Origin: Aquimarina sp. Aq78
GTDB lineage: Bacteria; Bacteroidota; Bacteroidia; Flavobacteriales; Flavobacteriaceae
Assembly (NCBI RefSeq): GCF_900299525.1
Contig: NZ_OMKA01000024.1
Location: forward strand, 124,001-188,000
Length of the DNA: 64,000 bases
Direction of reading: 5' to 3'
Shown here: positions 38,983-48,004 of the stretch, piece after piece
How the letters are laid out: each line of letters starts with the position of its first letter
Numbering within the stretch: position 1 is the stretch's first letter
The notes under the pieces: model-generated
Told to the model about the DNA's origin: nothing
Database searches by the model: none
The model's input: only the letters and a program-made list of their open reading frames with translations
Program-made: the position numbers and the translations under genes

Positions 38983-39758
38983 TAAACTAAATCCCTTTTT
39001 ATTTTATCTATTAATTCTTCTTCTGTTTTAAATATCACAAATTCCCCGTTTTTGATATATGATAATTTGCCAGTCTCCTCACTTACTACAAGAGCTAAAG
39101 CATCTGTTTTCTCACTAATACCTACAGCTGCACGATGCCTTAGTCCAAAACGTAAAGGCATATTAGTATCGTTGGTAACTGGTAGGATGACTCGTGTTGC
39201 TACTATACTATTATCTTCTATTATCATTGCTCCATCATGAAGAGGGCTGTTTTTATAAAAAATACTTTCGATTATAGGAGTATTTACAAGGACATCCATA
39301 GGATCTCCAGAGGTTTTAACGAAGTCCAAAGATGTATTTCTTTTAATAATAATAAGTGCCCCGGTATGAGTTTTTGCCATTTCACTACAGGCCGTTACGA
39401 TAGCAGTAATATTGGTAACACTATCTTCTGGTGCATCTCTAATAAATTTTAATTGCCTTAGAAATTTACGTCTTCTTCCAAAATTAGTAGAACCAATCAT
39501 TAAAAGGAATTTTCGTATTTCTTGCTGAAAAACTACAATTAGAGCAAACATTCCGACACCAATAAATTCACCCAGAACGCTACTTAACATCTCCATGGCA
39601 AGGAACTGTGTGAGTTTCCATACCAGGTAAATCATAACTATTCCTATAAAAATATTGATAGCCGCAGTACCTTTAACTAACTTATAGATATAGTACAATA
39701 AGAAGGCAACAAGTACAATATCAAGTATGTCTAATATTCTTAGGTTTATTAAATCCAA
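38982..39758 (-). CDS. cdaA: Diadenylate cyclase CdaA
   Basis: A 258-residue membrane enzyme making the second messenger c-di-AMP from two ATP. Three N-terminal membrane segments span about residues 10-75. The cyclase domain has the DGA motif (NSPLHDGAMIIEDN) and the RHR motif (LRFGLRHRAAVGISE). It sits after folP on the minus strand, as in many Bacteroidetes, and is coupled to the DUF3667 gene by a 1-base overlap. Confidence 0.96.
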   Translation of the reverse strand: MDLINLRILDILDIVLVAFLLYYIYKLVKGTAAINIFIGIVMIYLVWKLTQFLAMEMLSSVLGEFIGVGMFALIVVFQQEIRKFLLMIGSTNFGRRRKFLRQLKFIRDAPEDSVTNITAIVTACSEMAKTHTGALIIIKRNTSLDFVKTSGDPMDVLVNTPIIESIFYKNSPLHDGAMIIEDNSIVATRVILPVTNDTNMPLRFGLRHRAAVGISEKTDALALVVSEETGKLSYIKNGEFVIFKTEEELIDKIKRDLV

Positions 39759-39796
39759 ATGTCTGGTGTTTTTGTAAAAATAGAAAAATTAGTGAA

Positions 39797-39953
39797 ACCT
39801 TGTTTTGAAAAGTGGTATAAAACAGCGTATTCAAAATAACGGGTTGAACTAATCCCGATGTATATCGGGATCCAATTAGTTTTGTACAATAATTATGACC
39901 TTGTTTTGAAAAGCTGTATAAAACAATGTATTCAAAATAGTGGTGAGTTAAAT
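39797..39953. repeat. Direct repeat pair around a hairpin between folP and cdaA
   Basis: A unit of about 46 bases starting ACCTTGTTTTGAAAAG occurs at 39797-39842 and again at 39898-39943 with 42 of 46 bases the same. Each copy carries an inverted TTTTGAA/TTCAAAA pair. Between them lies the hairpin ATCCCGAT/ATCGGGAT (39852-39871) with an outer AACTAAT/ATTAGTT stem (39847-39853, 39875-39881). This looks like a small mobile or extragenic repeat. Confidence 0.7.
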
Positions 39954-39971
39954 TCATCTGTAATAGTTTCT

Positions 39972-40796
39972 CTAATTAGAATAAGCATCTACCAGATGAA
40001 TACACTCTACAGCTTCTTTAACATCATGTACTCTTAAAATAGAGGCTCCATTAAGTAAAGCTATAGTATTAAGAGATGTAGTGCCATTTAATGCTTCTTG
40101 CGGAGTGTTATTTAATGTTTTGTATATCATTGATTTTCGAGAGATCCCAGCCAGTATAGGTAAATTATGTGCTTCTAAGAGTTTTAGACTTTTTAAAAGA
40201 TCAAAATTCTGATGTATATCTTTAGCAAACCCAAATCCAGGATCAATGATAATATCATTTACACCATGTTTTCTAGCTTCTGCAATTTTTTCTGCAAAAT
40301 AAATGTTCATTTCATGAATTAGGTTATCATAATGATTTAATGATTTCATGGTTTGCGGAGTTCCTTTCATGTGCATCATAATGTATGGAACTCTCAATTT
40401 TCCTGCCGTTGAGATCATATTTTTATCTAAATTTCCGGCAGAGATATCATTAATTAATGCGGCTCCAGCTTCAATACATAGTTTTGCAATTTCACTTCTA
40501 AATGTATCAATAGATATCAGGATTTCAGGAAATTTATTAACCAATAATGATACTATAGGCAGGATTCTTTTTTTCTCTTCTTCGATGGCAATATGATCTG
40601 CTTCTGGTCTTGAGGAGTAAGCACCTAAATCAATAAAAGTAGCACCTTCAATGAGCATTTGCTCTGTCTGTTTTAATATCTCGTTTTCATTTTTATAATT
40701 TCCCCCATCATAAAAGGAATCAGGAGTCAGGTTAAGGATACCCATTACTTTTGGTGCAGATATATCTATTAATGAGCCTTTACAGTTGATTGTCAT
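39972..40796 (-). CDS. folP: Dihydropteroate synthase
   Basis: A 274-residue enzyme of folate synthesis joining dihydropterin pyrophosphate and p-aminobenzoate; the target of sulfonamides. Motifs are MGILNLTPDSFYDGG, IDLGAYSSRPEAD, DPGFGFAKD and the late GISRKSMIYK. Its start is 170 bases from the divergent DUF1599 gene. cdaA lies downstream after the repeat element. Confidence 0.96.
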   Translation of the reverse strand: MTINCKGSLIDISAPKVMGILNLTPDSFYDGGNYKNENEILKQTEQMLIEGATFIDLGAYSSRPEADHIAIEEEKKRILPIVSLLVNKFPEILISIDTFRSEIAKLCIEAGAALINDISAGNLDKNMISTAGKLRVPYIMMHMKGTPQTMKSLNHYDNLIHEMNIYFAEKIAEARKHGVNDIIIDPGFGFAKDIHQNFDLLKSLKLLEAHNLPILAGISRKSMIYKTLNNTPQEALNGTTSLNTIALLNGASILRVHDVKEAVECIHLVDAYSN

Positions 40797-40965
40797 TTTT
40801 GAGATTTCATTTGTTTGTGGTTGTTGTTTTCAGAGGTAAGCCGATATTTTGGTTAGAATTTATAAAATTGTGATGTCACATTTTGTGTTTTTTATTTTTA
40901 AACTTTAGATATGATTTTTTTAATTCCCATATTAAAGCGAAATTTACGCAAAATTCAACAGTTTT

Positions 40966-41511
40966 ATGCAAGATACATCCACACAATATGATACAATAAT
41001 TAATAATTGTCGAGATCTTTTTAATCAAAAGATGATAGATTATGGCAGTGCGTGGAGAATTCTAAGATTACCATCGTTAACCGATCAAATTTTTATTAAA
41101 GCACAACGAATCAGAAGTCTTCAGGAAAATGAAGTGCGTAAGATAAATGAAGGTGAAATTCCCGAATTTATAGGGATTATTAACTATTGCTTAATGGCGT
41201 TGATACAATTAGAAAAAGGAGTTGCAGAACAACCCGATTTATCGCCAGAAGATGCAGTCGCTTTGTATGATAAGCATATTGGAATTACCAAAGAATTGAT
41301 GATGAATAAAAATCATGATTATGGAGAGGCCTGGCGTGATTTAAGGGTGAGTTCTCTTACAGATCTTATTATTCAGAAATTACTTAGAGTAAAACAGATA
41401 GAGGATAACAAAGGAAAAACGTTGGTAAGCGAGGGTATCGATGCAAATTATCAGGATATGATCAATTATGCAGTGTTTGCTATGATTCATTTAGGTGAAG
41501 CAGGTAATTAG
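40966..41511 (+). CDS. DUF1599 protein with internal duplication
   Basis: A 181-residue protein made of two alike halves. DYGSAWRILRLPSLTD (residues 25-40) is repeated as DYGEAWRDLRVSSLTD (118-133), and each is followed by a basic helix and a MINYAxxAMIxL-type helix. This is the DUF1599 family, named for a link to nucleotide modification in its domain annotation. The function here is unknown. Divergent from folP, with a 169-base gap. Confidence 0.85.
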   Translation: MQDTSTQYDTIINNCRDLFNQKMIDYGSAWRILRLPSLTDQIFIKAQRIRSLQENEVRKINEGEIPEFIGIINYCLMALIQLEKGVAEQPDLSPEDAVALYDKHIGITKELMMNKNHDYGEAWRDLRVSSLTDLIIQKLLRVKQIEDNKGKTLVSEGIDANYQDMINYAVFAMIHLGEAGN

Positions 41512-41671
41512 ACATATAAAATACTGTTAAACTAAAAGGAACAAGAATTAATCATATTATCTTGTGCAAATTATACTAAAATATTATAGTCAAAATATGA
41601 AGAACAGGTAATCAAAATAGTTGTTACATTGATTCTATATTGACTTTTTGAAAAAATAAATATATACGTAG

Positions 41672-43336
41672 ATGAAAATATTGGTTTCTTTCTCAAGAAT
41701 ATTTGTAGCAGCACTTTTTCTGTTTTCTGGGTTTATAAAACTTAACGACCCTGTAGGATTTTCATATAAGCTTCAGGAGTACTTTGGAGAAGGTGTACTT
41801 AACTTAGAATTTTTAATTCCCTTTGCATTATTAATTGCGATTTTTTTGGTGATTTTTGAAATCGTATTAGGTATTACATTGTTATTAGGATACTTGCCAA
41901 AGTTTACAGTATGGTCATTGTTATTGATGATTGCCTTTTTTACGTTTCTTACTTTTTATTCGGCGTATTTTAATAAAGTTACAGATTGCGGGTGTTTTGG
42001 TGATGCATTACCCTTAACTCCTTGGGAATCATTTACCAAAGATGTGATTTTACTAGTTTTAATATTGATATTGTTCTTTGGAAGAAAATATATAACACCG
42101 CTTAAACCTTTTGCAACGCATAAATGGATTGTTTTTGCAACTTTTACTGCTTGTTTGGGCTTTGCATATTATGTTTTAATGCATTTACCAGCTTTTGATT
42201 TTAGAGCATATAAAGAGGGAGTTAATATCCAGGAAGGGATGGAGGTTCCAGAAGGAGCTCCAAAAGCAGAGTTTGCTTATCACTGGAAATTTGATGTTAA
42301 CGGAGAGGAGAAAATTATTACTACTAGTGGAGATTACCCCAAAGTAGAAGGTAAATTTATCGAAGTTGAAACCAAGACAGTAGATGAAGGATATGAACCC
42401 CCGATTCATGACTTTGCAATAGAAAAAAATGATACGGATTATACAGCAGAATTTCTCGAAAAAGAAAATCTGATATTGATTGTAGCGTATAACTTGTCTA
42501 AAAGTGAAGCAGAAGGATTTTATGCAATTAAAGAAATCACCAATAAAGCTATATCTCAAGGATATGATGTAATTGGTCTTACAGCTTCTACACCAAAAGA
42601 CATAGCACAGGTACAACAACAATATAACCTTGATTTTGATTTTTATACAACCGATGAGACAGCATTAAAAACGATATTGCGATCTAATCCGGGGATTGTA
42701 AAACTTAAAAAAGGGACTATAGTAAAAAAGTTACACTGGAATGATGCAGAAAAACTTAACCTGGAAACGGTAGAGCCTTCAAAACCTAAAATTAATGTAA
42801 TACTAAAAGCACAGTTGGATAGTATTATGAAGTTGGATCAGGAAGGAAGAAGTTCTGGAGAAATTTCCTGGGAAGAACAAAAAATAGTAGATAGTACCAA
42901 TACAATATTTGTAGAAGAAGTTTTTAAAAAGCATGGTTATCCGGGTAAAACTCTGGTTGGTGAAGAGACAAATATAGCTGCATGGTTGGTAATTCAACAT
43001 TCAGATAAGATTGGAGAGTATTTACCTCTTATAAAAGAAGCCGGACAAAAAGGTGAACTGGACATGGCATCGGTTGCAATGATGGAAGATCGATATCTAA
43101 TGCAACAAGAGTTAGAACAGGTTTATGGTACACAAGGGATGACTTTGAATTCAAATAGCAAAAAACCAATTCGATTAATATGGCCGATTAAAGATGCAGA
43201 ATCTGTAAATAAAAGAAGAAAAGAAGTTGGTTTTACAGAAACAATAGAAGAATACAGCGAACGTCTTTTTGGTGTTCCTTACAAAACATATACACTAGAA
43301 GAAGTAAAAAAAATTAAAGAAAACTCGAATCAATAA
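41672..43336 (+). CDS. DoxX/MauE-like membrane protein fused to thioredoxin-like and DUF6624-like domains
   Basis: A 554-residue BT_3928-type protein. Residues 1-165 hold four or five membrane segments with SGFIKLNDPVGFSYKLQEYF and the cysteine pair Cys106/Cys108 in TDCGCFGD, as in MauE/DoxX proteins. Residues about 250-360 look like a thioredoxin fold (EKENLILIVAYNLSKSEAEG) without a CxxC. Residues about 400-500 (ISWEEQKIVDSTN, GYPGKTLVGEE) resemble DUF6624. The role is probably redox or cell-envelope quality control (inference). It overlaps the next gene by one base. Confidence 0.75.
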   Translation: MKILVSFSRIFVAALFLFSGFIKLNDPVGFSYKLQEYFGEGVLNLEFLIPFALLIAIFLVIFEIVLGITLLLGYLPKFTVWSLLLMIAFFTFLTFYSAYFNKVTDCGCFGDALPLTPWESFTKDVILLVLILILFFGRKYITPLKPFATHKWIVFATFTACLGFAYYVLMHLPAFDFRAYKEGVNIQEGMEVPEGAPKAEFAYHWKFDVNGEEKIITTSGDYPKVEGKFIEVETKTVDEGYEPPIHDFAIEKNDTDYTAEFLEKENLILIVAYNLSKSEAEGFYAIKEITNKAISQGYDVIGLTASTPKDIAQVQQQYNLDFDFYTTDETALKTILRSNPGIVKLKKGTIVKKLHWNDAEKLNLETVEPSKPKINVILKAQLDSIMKLDQEGRSSGEISWEEQKIVDSTNTIFVEEVFKKHGYPGKTLVGEETNIAAWLVIQHSDKIGEYLPLIKEAGQKGELDMASVAMMEDRYLMQQELEQVYGTQGMTLNSNSKKPIRLIWPIKDAESVNKRRKEVGFTETIEEYSERLFGVPYKTYTLEEVKKIKENSNQ

Positions 43337-44409
43337 TGGGCAGTTATCTCATTAGTAAAATAGGATATGCTTTGCTTACTTTATTGGGAGTGGTGACTGT
43401 TATTTTTTTATTGTTTACAATTCTTCCTGGTGACCCTGCTCAGATGATGCTCGGGCAAAATGAGACCGAAGAGCAATTAAAAAATGTGAGAAAGAAATAT
43501 GGTTTTGATAAACCATTATCAATGCAATATCTATATTATATCAATGATCTTTCTCCTATATCATTTCATAGTACAAACCCTGACGATTTTTCATATTTTG
43601 AGACTAAAAAGCATAAAGGAAATCAATTATTTAAAACAGGAGATGTTGTTACGATACTTAAGTTTCCATATTTAAGAGAATCATTGCAAAAGAATGGTAA
43701 AAAGGTAAGTGAAGTAATTAAAGAAACGTTGCCCAATACAGGGATTCTTGCTGTTTTTGCGATATGCATTGCGATAGTTATAGGGATTTTATTAGGAGTT
43801 ATAAGTGCTATGACCAAAGATCAATGGCCAGATAAGTTGATTCAATTATTGAGTACTTTAGGAATGAGTGTTCCTTCTTTTTTTAGTTCAATTATTTTTG
43901 CCTGGTTGTTTGGATATGTATTACAAGAATTTACCAATTTAAATATGACCGGTAGTTTATATGAAGTAGATGATTTTGGTGAAGGGAGTTATATTCAGTG
44001 GAAAAACTTAATTCTCCCTGCAGTTGTATTAGGAATACGACCACTTGCAGTTGTGTCCCAGCTAATGCGTAATTCATTGCTAGAGGTGATGGGGCAAGAT
44101 TATATTCGTACGGCAAAGGCAAAAGGACTTTCGATGTTTCAGGTGATAAGAAAACATGCTTTAAAAAATTCATTAAACCCAGTTGTTACTGCAATTTCAG
44201 GTTGGTTTGCATCTATGCTCGCCGGAGCTGTATTTGTAGAATATATATTTGGATGGAACGGATTAGGTAAAGAGATTGTAAACGCCTTAAACACGTCGGA
44301 TCTTCCCGTAATAATGGGAGCCGTGTTAGTGATAGCAACTATGTTTATACTAATCAATATATTTGTCGATATTATCTATGGATGGCTTGACCCGAGAATT
44401 AGGATTTGA
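43336..44409 (+). CDS. ABC transporter permease, DppB/OppB type
   Basis: A 357-residue permease of the dipeptide or nickel importer class. The N-terminus SKIGYALLTLLGVVTVIFLLF and LPGDPAQMMLGQ are typical; the ATPase-contacting EAA loop is visible as DYIRTAKAKGLSMFQVIRKHALKN. Residues about 70-115 carry an extra soluble segment. No ATPase or second permease gene is next to it, so its partners must be elsewhere. Overlaps the DoxX-like gene by one base. Confidence 0.9.
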   Translation: MGSYLISKIGYALLTLLGVVTVIFLLFTILPGDPAQMMLGQNETEEQLKNVRKKYGFDKPLSMQYLYYINDLSPISFHSTNPDDFSYFETKKHKGNQLFKTGDVVTILKFPYLRESLQKNGKKVSEVIKETLPNTGILAVFAICIAIVIGILLGVISAMTKDQWPDKLIQLLSTLGMSVPSFFSSIIFAWLFGYVLQEFTNLNMTGSLYEVDDFGEGSYIQWKNLILPAVVLGIRPLAVVSQLMRNSLLEVMGQDYIRTAKAKGLSMFQVIRKHALKNSLNPVVTAISGWFASMLAGAVFVEYIFGWNGLGKEIVNALNTSDLPVIMGAVLVIATMFILINIFVDIIYGWLDPRIRI

Positions 44410-44472
44410 GTTATTAATAATTACTAGTAATATATAACCACACTATTAACCAAAAACGTAAATTTTAAATTA

Positions 44473-45225
44473 ATGAGAAAAAAAATTGTAGCCGGAAACT
44501 GGAAGATGAATAAGAATCTGGCAGAAACCAAGACATTGCTATCTGAGTTAAAAACCAAACTTAAAGCATCGTCTGAAGCAGAAATTATTGTAGCACCTAC
44601 ATTTACAAACTTGTATAGTGCAACTGAAGTTTTAAAACCCTCTGGGATTACTGTTGCTGCACAAAATATGCATGAAGCAGAAAATGGTGCATATACAGGA
44701 GAAATTTCTGCAGATATGCTTAAAAGTATTGGAGTAGAGACTGTAATTTTGGGACATAGTGAGCGTAGAGCTTATTTTGGAGAGACAGATCAATTATTAG
44801 CTAAAAAAGTTAATACTGCATTACAACATGAAATGACTATAATTTTCTGTTTTGGAGAAGAATTACAAGATCGAAAAAGTGATAATCATTTCTCTGTTGT
44901 AGAACAGCAATTAAAAAACGGTCTTTTTCATATAAATAAAGCAGACTGGAAAAATGTAGTCCTTGCGTATGAACCCGTTTGGGCAATAGGAACCGGAGAA
45001 ACGGCATCTCCAGAGCAAGCTCAAGAAATGCATGCGTTTATTAGAAAAACTATAGCTAATGCTTTTGATCAGGAAATTGCTGATGAGGTTTCTATCTTAT
45101 ATGGCGGAAGTGTAAAACCTAATAATGCTCAGGAAATTTTTGCAAAAATGGATGTAGATGGAGGGTTAATAGGAGGCGCTTCATTAGATGCAGAAAATTT
45201 TACTGCAATAGTAAACGCTATTTAA
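44473..45225 (+). CDS. tpiA: Triosephosphate isomerase
   Basis: A 250-residue glycolytic enzyme. NWKMN near the start holds the substrate lysine, the catalytic histidine is in LGHSERRAYFGE, and the catalytic glutamate is in AYEPVWAIGTG; the phosphate loop is YGGSVKPNN. It has its own terminator and is followed by prmA. Confidence 0.98.
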   Translation: MRKKIVAGNWKMNKNLAETKTLLSELKTKLKASSEAEIIVAPTFTNLYSATEVLKPSGITVAAQNMHEAENGAYTGEISADMLKSIGVETVILGHSERRAYFGETDQLLAKKVNTALQHEMTIIFCFGEELQDRKSDNHFSVVEQQLKNGLFHINKADWKNVVLAYEPVWAIGTGETASPEQAQEMHAFIRKTIANAFDQEIADEVSILYGGSVKPNNAQEIFAKMDVDGGLIGGASLDAENFTAIVNAI

Positions 45226-45242
45226 GAATTAACAGAATATAT

Positions 45243-45276
45243 AAAAGCATCCCAAGACAAGATGGGGTGCTTTTTT
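45243..45276 (+). terminator. Terminator after tpiA
   Basis: AAAAGCATCCC (45243-45253) pairs with GGGGTGCTTTT (with one G-T pair), around a ten-base loop, then T. Confidence 0.85.
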
Positions 45277-45315
45277 ATTAAGACTTACTTTGGTACCAGC
45301 ATTATGGTAAAAGAG

Positions 45316-45323
45316 TAACTTTG
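45316..45323 (+). promoter_or_regulatory. -7 element before prmA
   Basis: TAACTTTG, 20 bases before the ATG, followed by the C seen after many such elements. No TTG at the right distance. Confidence 0.5.
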
Positions 45324-45343
45324 CAAAATAATAAAAGATCAGT

Positions 45344-46183
45344 ATGTCAAATACAAAATACATTGGGTATTATTTTAAAGTTTCACCATTACAACCAGCT
45401 ACAGAAATATTAATCGCAGAGTTAGGGTATGTTGGATTCGAAAGCTTTGTAGAAACCGAAAACGGAGTTAACGCTTTTATTCAGAGTACAGAGTGGGATG
45501 AAAATATTTTGGAAGGTATTTATGTATTAAATTCTGGAGAGTTTGATATACAATATACTATTGAAGAAATAGAGCAAATAAACTGGAACAAAGAATGGGA
45601 AAAGAATTTTAACCCTATTGTAGTTGATGATATTTGTAGTGTAAGAGCACCATTTCATGAAAAACCAAATACAAAATATGATATTATTATAGAACCCAAA
45701 ATGTCTTTTGGTACGGGACATCATGAGACTACACACATGATGATCCAACATATTTTGAAAACAGATCTAAACGATAAAACAGTATTGGATATGGGTTGTG
45801 GTACTGGGGTCTTGGCAATTCTTGCTAAAATGAGAGGAGCTGGATCAACAGATGCTATTGATATTGATAATTGGTGTTATTTAAATACCATAGAAAATGT
45901 AGAGCGTAATAATTGTGAAGGTATAACTGCATATGAGGGTGATGCCTCACTTTTGTCGGGAAAAAGCTACGATGTTATTATCGCTAATATTAATCGTAAT
46001 ATACTACTAAATGATATTCAACAGTATGTAGAATGCTTAAATCCTAATGGCAAATTATTTTTGAGTGGATTTTATAAAGAAGATTTAAATATAATTACAG
46101 AAGAATGTAAAAAGAATCATCTTGATTTTATAGAAAACATCGATAGAAATAATTGGATAGCAGCATCTTATGAGTTAAAATAA
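45344..46183 (+). CDS. prmA: Ribosomal protein L11 methyltransferase
   Basis: A 279-residue S-adenosylmethionine-dependent enzyme that trimethylates L11. The substrate-binding N-terminal domain is followed by MSFGTGHHETTHMM and the SAM motif DMGCGTGVLAILA, then IIANINRNILL. It is followed by clpS after 62 bases, a pairing common in Bacteroidetes. Confidence 0.95.
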   Translation: MSNTKYIGYYFKVSPLQPATEILIAELGYVGFESFVETENGVNAFIQSTEWDENILEGIYVLNSGEFDIQYTIEEIEQINWNKEWEKNFNPIVVDDICSVRAPFHEKPNTKYDIIIEPKMSFGTGHHETTHMMIQHILKTDLNDKTVLDMGCGTGVLAILAKMRGAGSTDAIDIDNWCYLNTIENVERNNCEGITAYEGDASLLSGKSYDVIIANINRNILLNDIQQYVECLNPNGKLFLSGFYKEDLNIITEECKKNHLDFIENIDRNNWIAASYELK

Positions 46184-46217
46184 TCTTTTTATTAATGCAT
46201 ATAATACTCTAAGTTAT

Positions 46218-46225
46218 TATATTTG
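46218..46225 (+). promoter_or_regulatory. -7 element before clpS
   Basis: TATATTTG followed by C, ending 20 bases before the clpS start. The -33 place does not match TTG. Confidence 0.5.
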
Positions 46226-46245
46226 CATAAAACAATTACCCCCTT

Positions 46246-46521
46246 ATGAGTACCCAAGAGAAAGTTTTAGAAGAAGTTTTAGAAAAATCTGTTGATCAAA
46301 GCAATAGTGAGATTGTTTTGTATAATGATGATGTTAATACATTTGATCATGTTATAGAAACTCTGATTTATACTTGTGAACATACACCAGTGCAGGCAGA
46401 GCAATGTGCTATGTTAGTTCATTATAAGGGGAAATGTACTGTAAAAACAGGTGTTTATGAAGAATTGGTACCAAGGTGTTCTAAATTATTAGATGCAGGC
46501 CTTAGTGCAGAGATTGTGTGA
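46246..46521 (+). CDS. clpS: ClpS adaptor of Clp protease
   Basis: A 91-residue adaptor that brings N-degron substrates to ClpAP or ClpCP. The core LYNDDVNTFDHVIETLIYTC and QAEQCAMLVHYKGKCTVKTG are characteristic and include the residues lining the N-degron pocket. It follows prmA and ends in a strong terminator. Confidence 0.95.
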   Translation: MSTQEKVLEEVLEKSVDQSNSEIVLYNDDVNTFDHVIETLIYTCEHTPVQAEQCAMLVHYKGKCTVKTGVYEELVPRCSKLLDAGLSAEIV

Positions 46522-46560
46522 CCGAATGTAGATAAAAATTTGCACCATTTATAAGATTAT

Positions 46561-46584
46561 AAGTCCATATCATGGACTTTTTTT
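46561..46584 (+). terminator. Terminator after clpS
   Basis: AAGTCCAT (46561-46568) and ATGGACTT (46572-46579) with a three-base loop, then a T run to 46584. Confidence 0.9.
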
Positions 46585-47006
46585 ATGCCTCAAATTATGT
46601 TTTAAGAATGGATTAAGTACTAATGTTGTTTTATATATGTATGTTTTTTTAATTTTTGTTAAATATTTAAAATATTGATTTCTGAAACCTAAACTTTATG
46701 ATATGTGGGAAAAAACTTTCAACGCCTTGCATTTCTTATACCTAATTAAGTTTTCTTTAACATCCTTAGTAATCTCTTGTTTTAACACTTTATTCACATA
46801 TTGATTGGATATGAGAATTGTGCATTTTATCGATTTTTTTTGTTATTTTAAAATTGTCTTTTTTGCATTTTCTTTAGAAGAATCTTACGGTTTTACCGTA
46901 TTTGTAATAAATAGTTTAAAAAATTAACCAATTTTTACAAAAAAATATCATATCTTCAAATCGCAAAAATTTAGAAAAGTTCAAAGCTTTCTACATAATT
47001 GTATTT

Positions 47007-47033
47007 AAAATAGAGCTTAACTACTCTATTTTT
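47007..47033 (+). promoter_or_regulatory. Terminator-like hairpin in the M57 leader
   Basis: AAAATAGAG (47007-47015) pairs with CTCTATTTT (47024-47032), followed by T. It ends 36 bases before the ATG at 47069 and may act as an attenuator or 5' stabiliser. Confidence 0.45.
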
Positions 47034-47068
47034 AGTTTTAATAACTACACAAATTCAACTTAATTAAA

Positions 47069-47920
47069 ATGAAAAAAATCAAAGTATTAGCGCTTTGCGC
47101 TATCGTTGCAGGATTTACTACATCTTGTGAAAAAAAAGAAGTTTCTAACGAAACACAACCAGAAGCTGTTACAGAACAACTTTCAAAAGCTCATATTCAG
47201 GCATTACATGATGCAGGAGTTAACGATTTTGGAGCAGAGTACGTAACGGTAAAGCATCCTGACGGATCAGTAGAAGAAGCTATACAATCTAGCGATCTTA
47301 TTTTAGCAATCAATAAACTGGCAGAACAAAAACTGGCAGAAATAGAAAATGGGAATAAGCAATACAGAACAAATAACCTTGTGTCTAGTGGTAATAGAAA
47401 TATTAGTATTATAGGATATACAGGATCTGGATATGCTTTAACCAGTAAAATGCGTACAGGACTTCAGTGGGCTGTTAACAATTATAATGCATTAAATAAT
47501 ACGCTAAGTTTCAGTCTATCTTTTGCTGCATCTACCAGTGCTGATATGGTAGTATATAATAATGGTTCTTCGGGTGCAGGAGGATCTGCAGGTTTTCCTA
47601 GTGGAGGAAGACCATATAAGTGGATTCAAATTAATGCAGGTAGTAACAGTTTAAGTAATAATGCTATGGAGCATTTAATGGGTCATGAAATGGGACACTG
47701 TTTAGGATTCAGACATACTGATTATGCTCGAAGAAGATGTGATAATAGTAATGAAGGATCTGCTGGTATAGGAGCTATCCATATTCCAGGAACTCCTACT
47801 GCTAATCAGTGGGGACAAAGTGGTTTAGATACAGATTCTATTATGATCTCTTGTTTTGATGGTAGTGAAGATGGAGAGTTTAGTACTAGAGATAGAACTG
47901 CTTTAAACTACCTGTACTAA
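47069..47920 (+). CDS. M57-like metallopeptidase lipoprotein
   Basis: A 283-residue secreted protein. The signal peptide ends in a lipobox at Cys20 (FTTSC). The zinc-binding motif is HEMGHCLGFRH (residues 206-216), so His206, His210 and His216 bind zinc and Glu207 is the catalytic base. The sequence around MEHLMGHEMGHCLGFRHTD fits the dual-action HEIGH (protease B, M57) family. Substrate unknown. It is a single gene with its own terminator. Confidence 0.88.
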   Translation: MKKIKVLALCAIVAGFTTSCEKKEVSNETQPEAVTEQLSKAHIQALHDAGVNDFGAEYVTVKHPDGSVEEAIQSSDLILAINKLAEQKLAEIENGNKQYRTNNLVSSGNRNISIIGYTGSGYALTSKMRTGLQWAVNNYNALNNTLSFSLSFAASTSADMVVYNNGSSGAGGSAGFPSGGRPYKWIQINAGSNSLSNNAMEHLMGHEMGHCLGFRHTDYARRRCDNSNEGSAGIGAIHIPGTPTANQWGQSGLDTDSIMISCFDGSEDGEFSTRDRTALNYLY

Positions 47921-47953
47921 GAATTAGTTATAGATAAGCTTTGAACTTTTTAT

Positions 47954-47986
47954 AAAAGCCATCCTGTTAACTAGGGATGGCTTTTT
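47954..47986. terminator. Bidirectional terminator
   Basis: AAAAGCCATCC (47954-47964) pairs with GGATGGCTTTT (47975-47985), with flanking A and T runs. It serves the M57 gene and the convergent minus-strand operon. Confidence 0.9.
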
Positions 47987-48004
47987 CATTTTATATTATT
48001 TTTT

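Larger units (their letters stand above)
46522..47068. other. Long intergenic region before the M57 protease
   Basis: This 547-base A+T-rich region holds the clpS terminator (46561-46584), a hairpin TACGGT/ACCGTA (46886-46900) and a terminator-like hairpin just before the next gene. No coding sequence was seen. It is unusually long for this window, so the protease gene may have a long leader. Confidence 0.5.

Noticed and set aside
39721..39957. Minus-strand reading frame across the repeat element near cdaA
   Set aside because: It is formed by the repeat units and has no recognisable domain.
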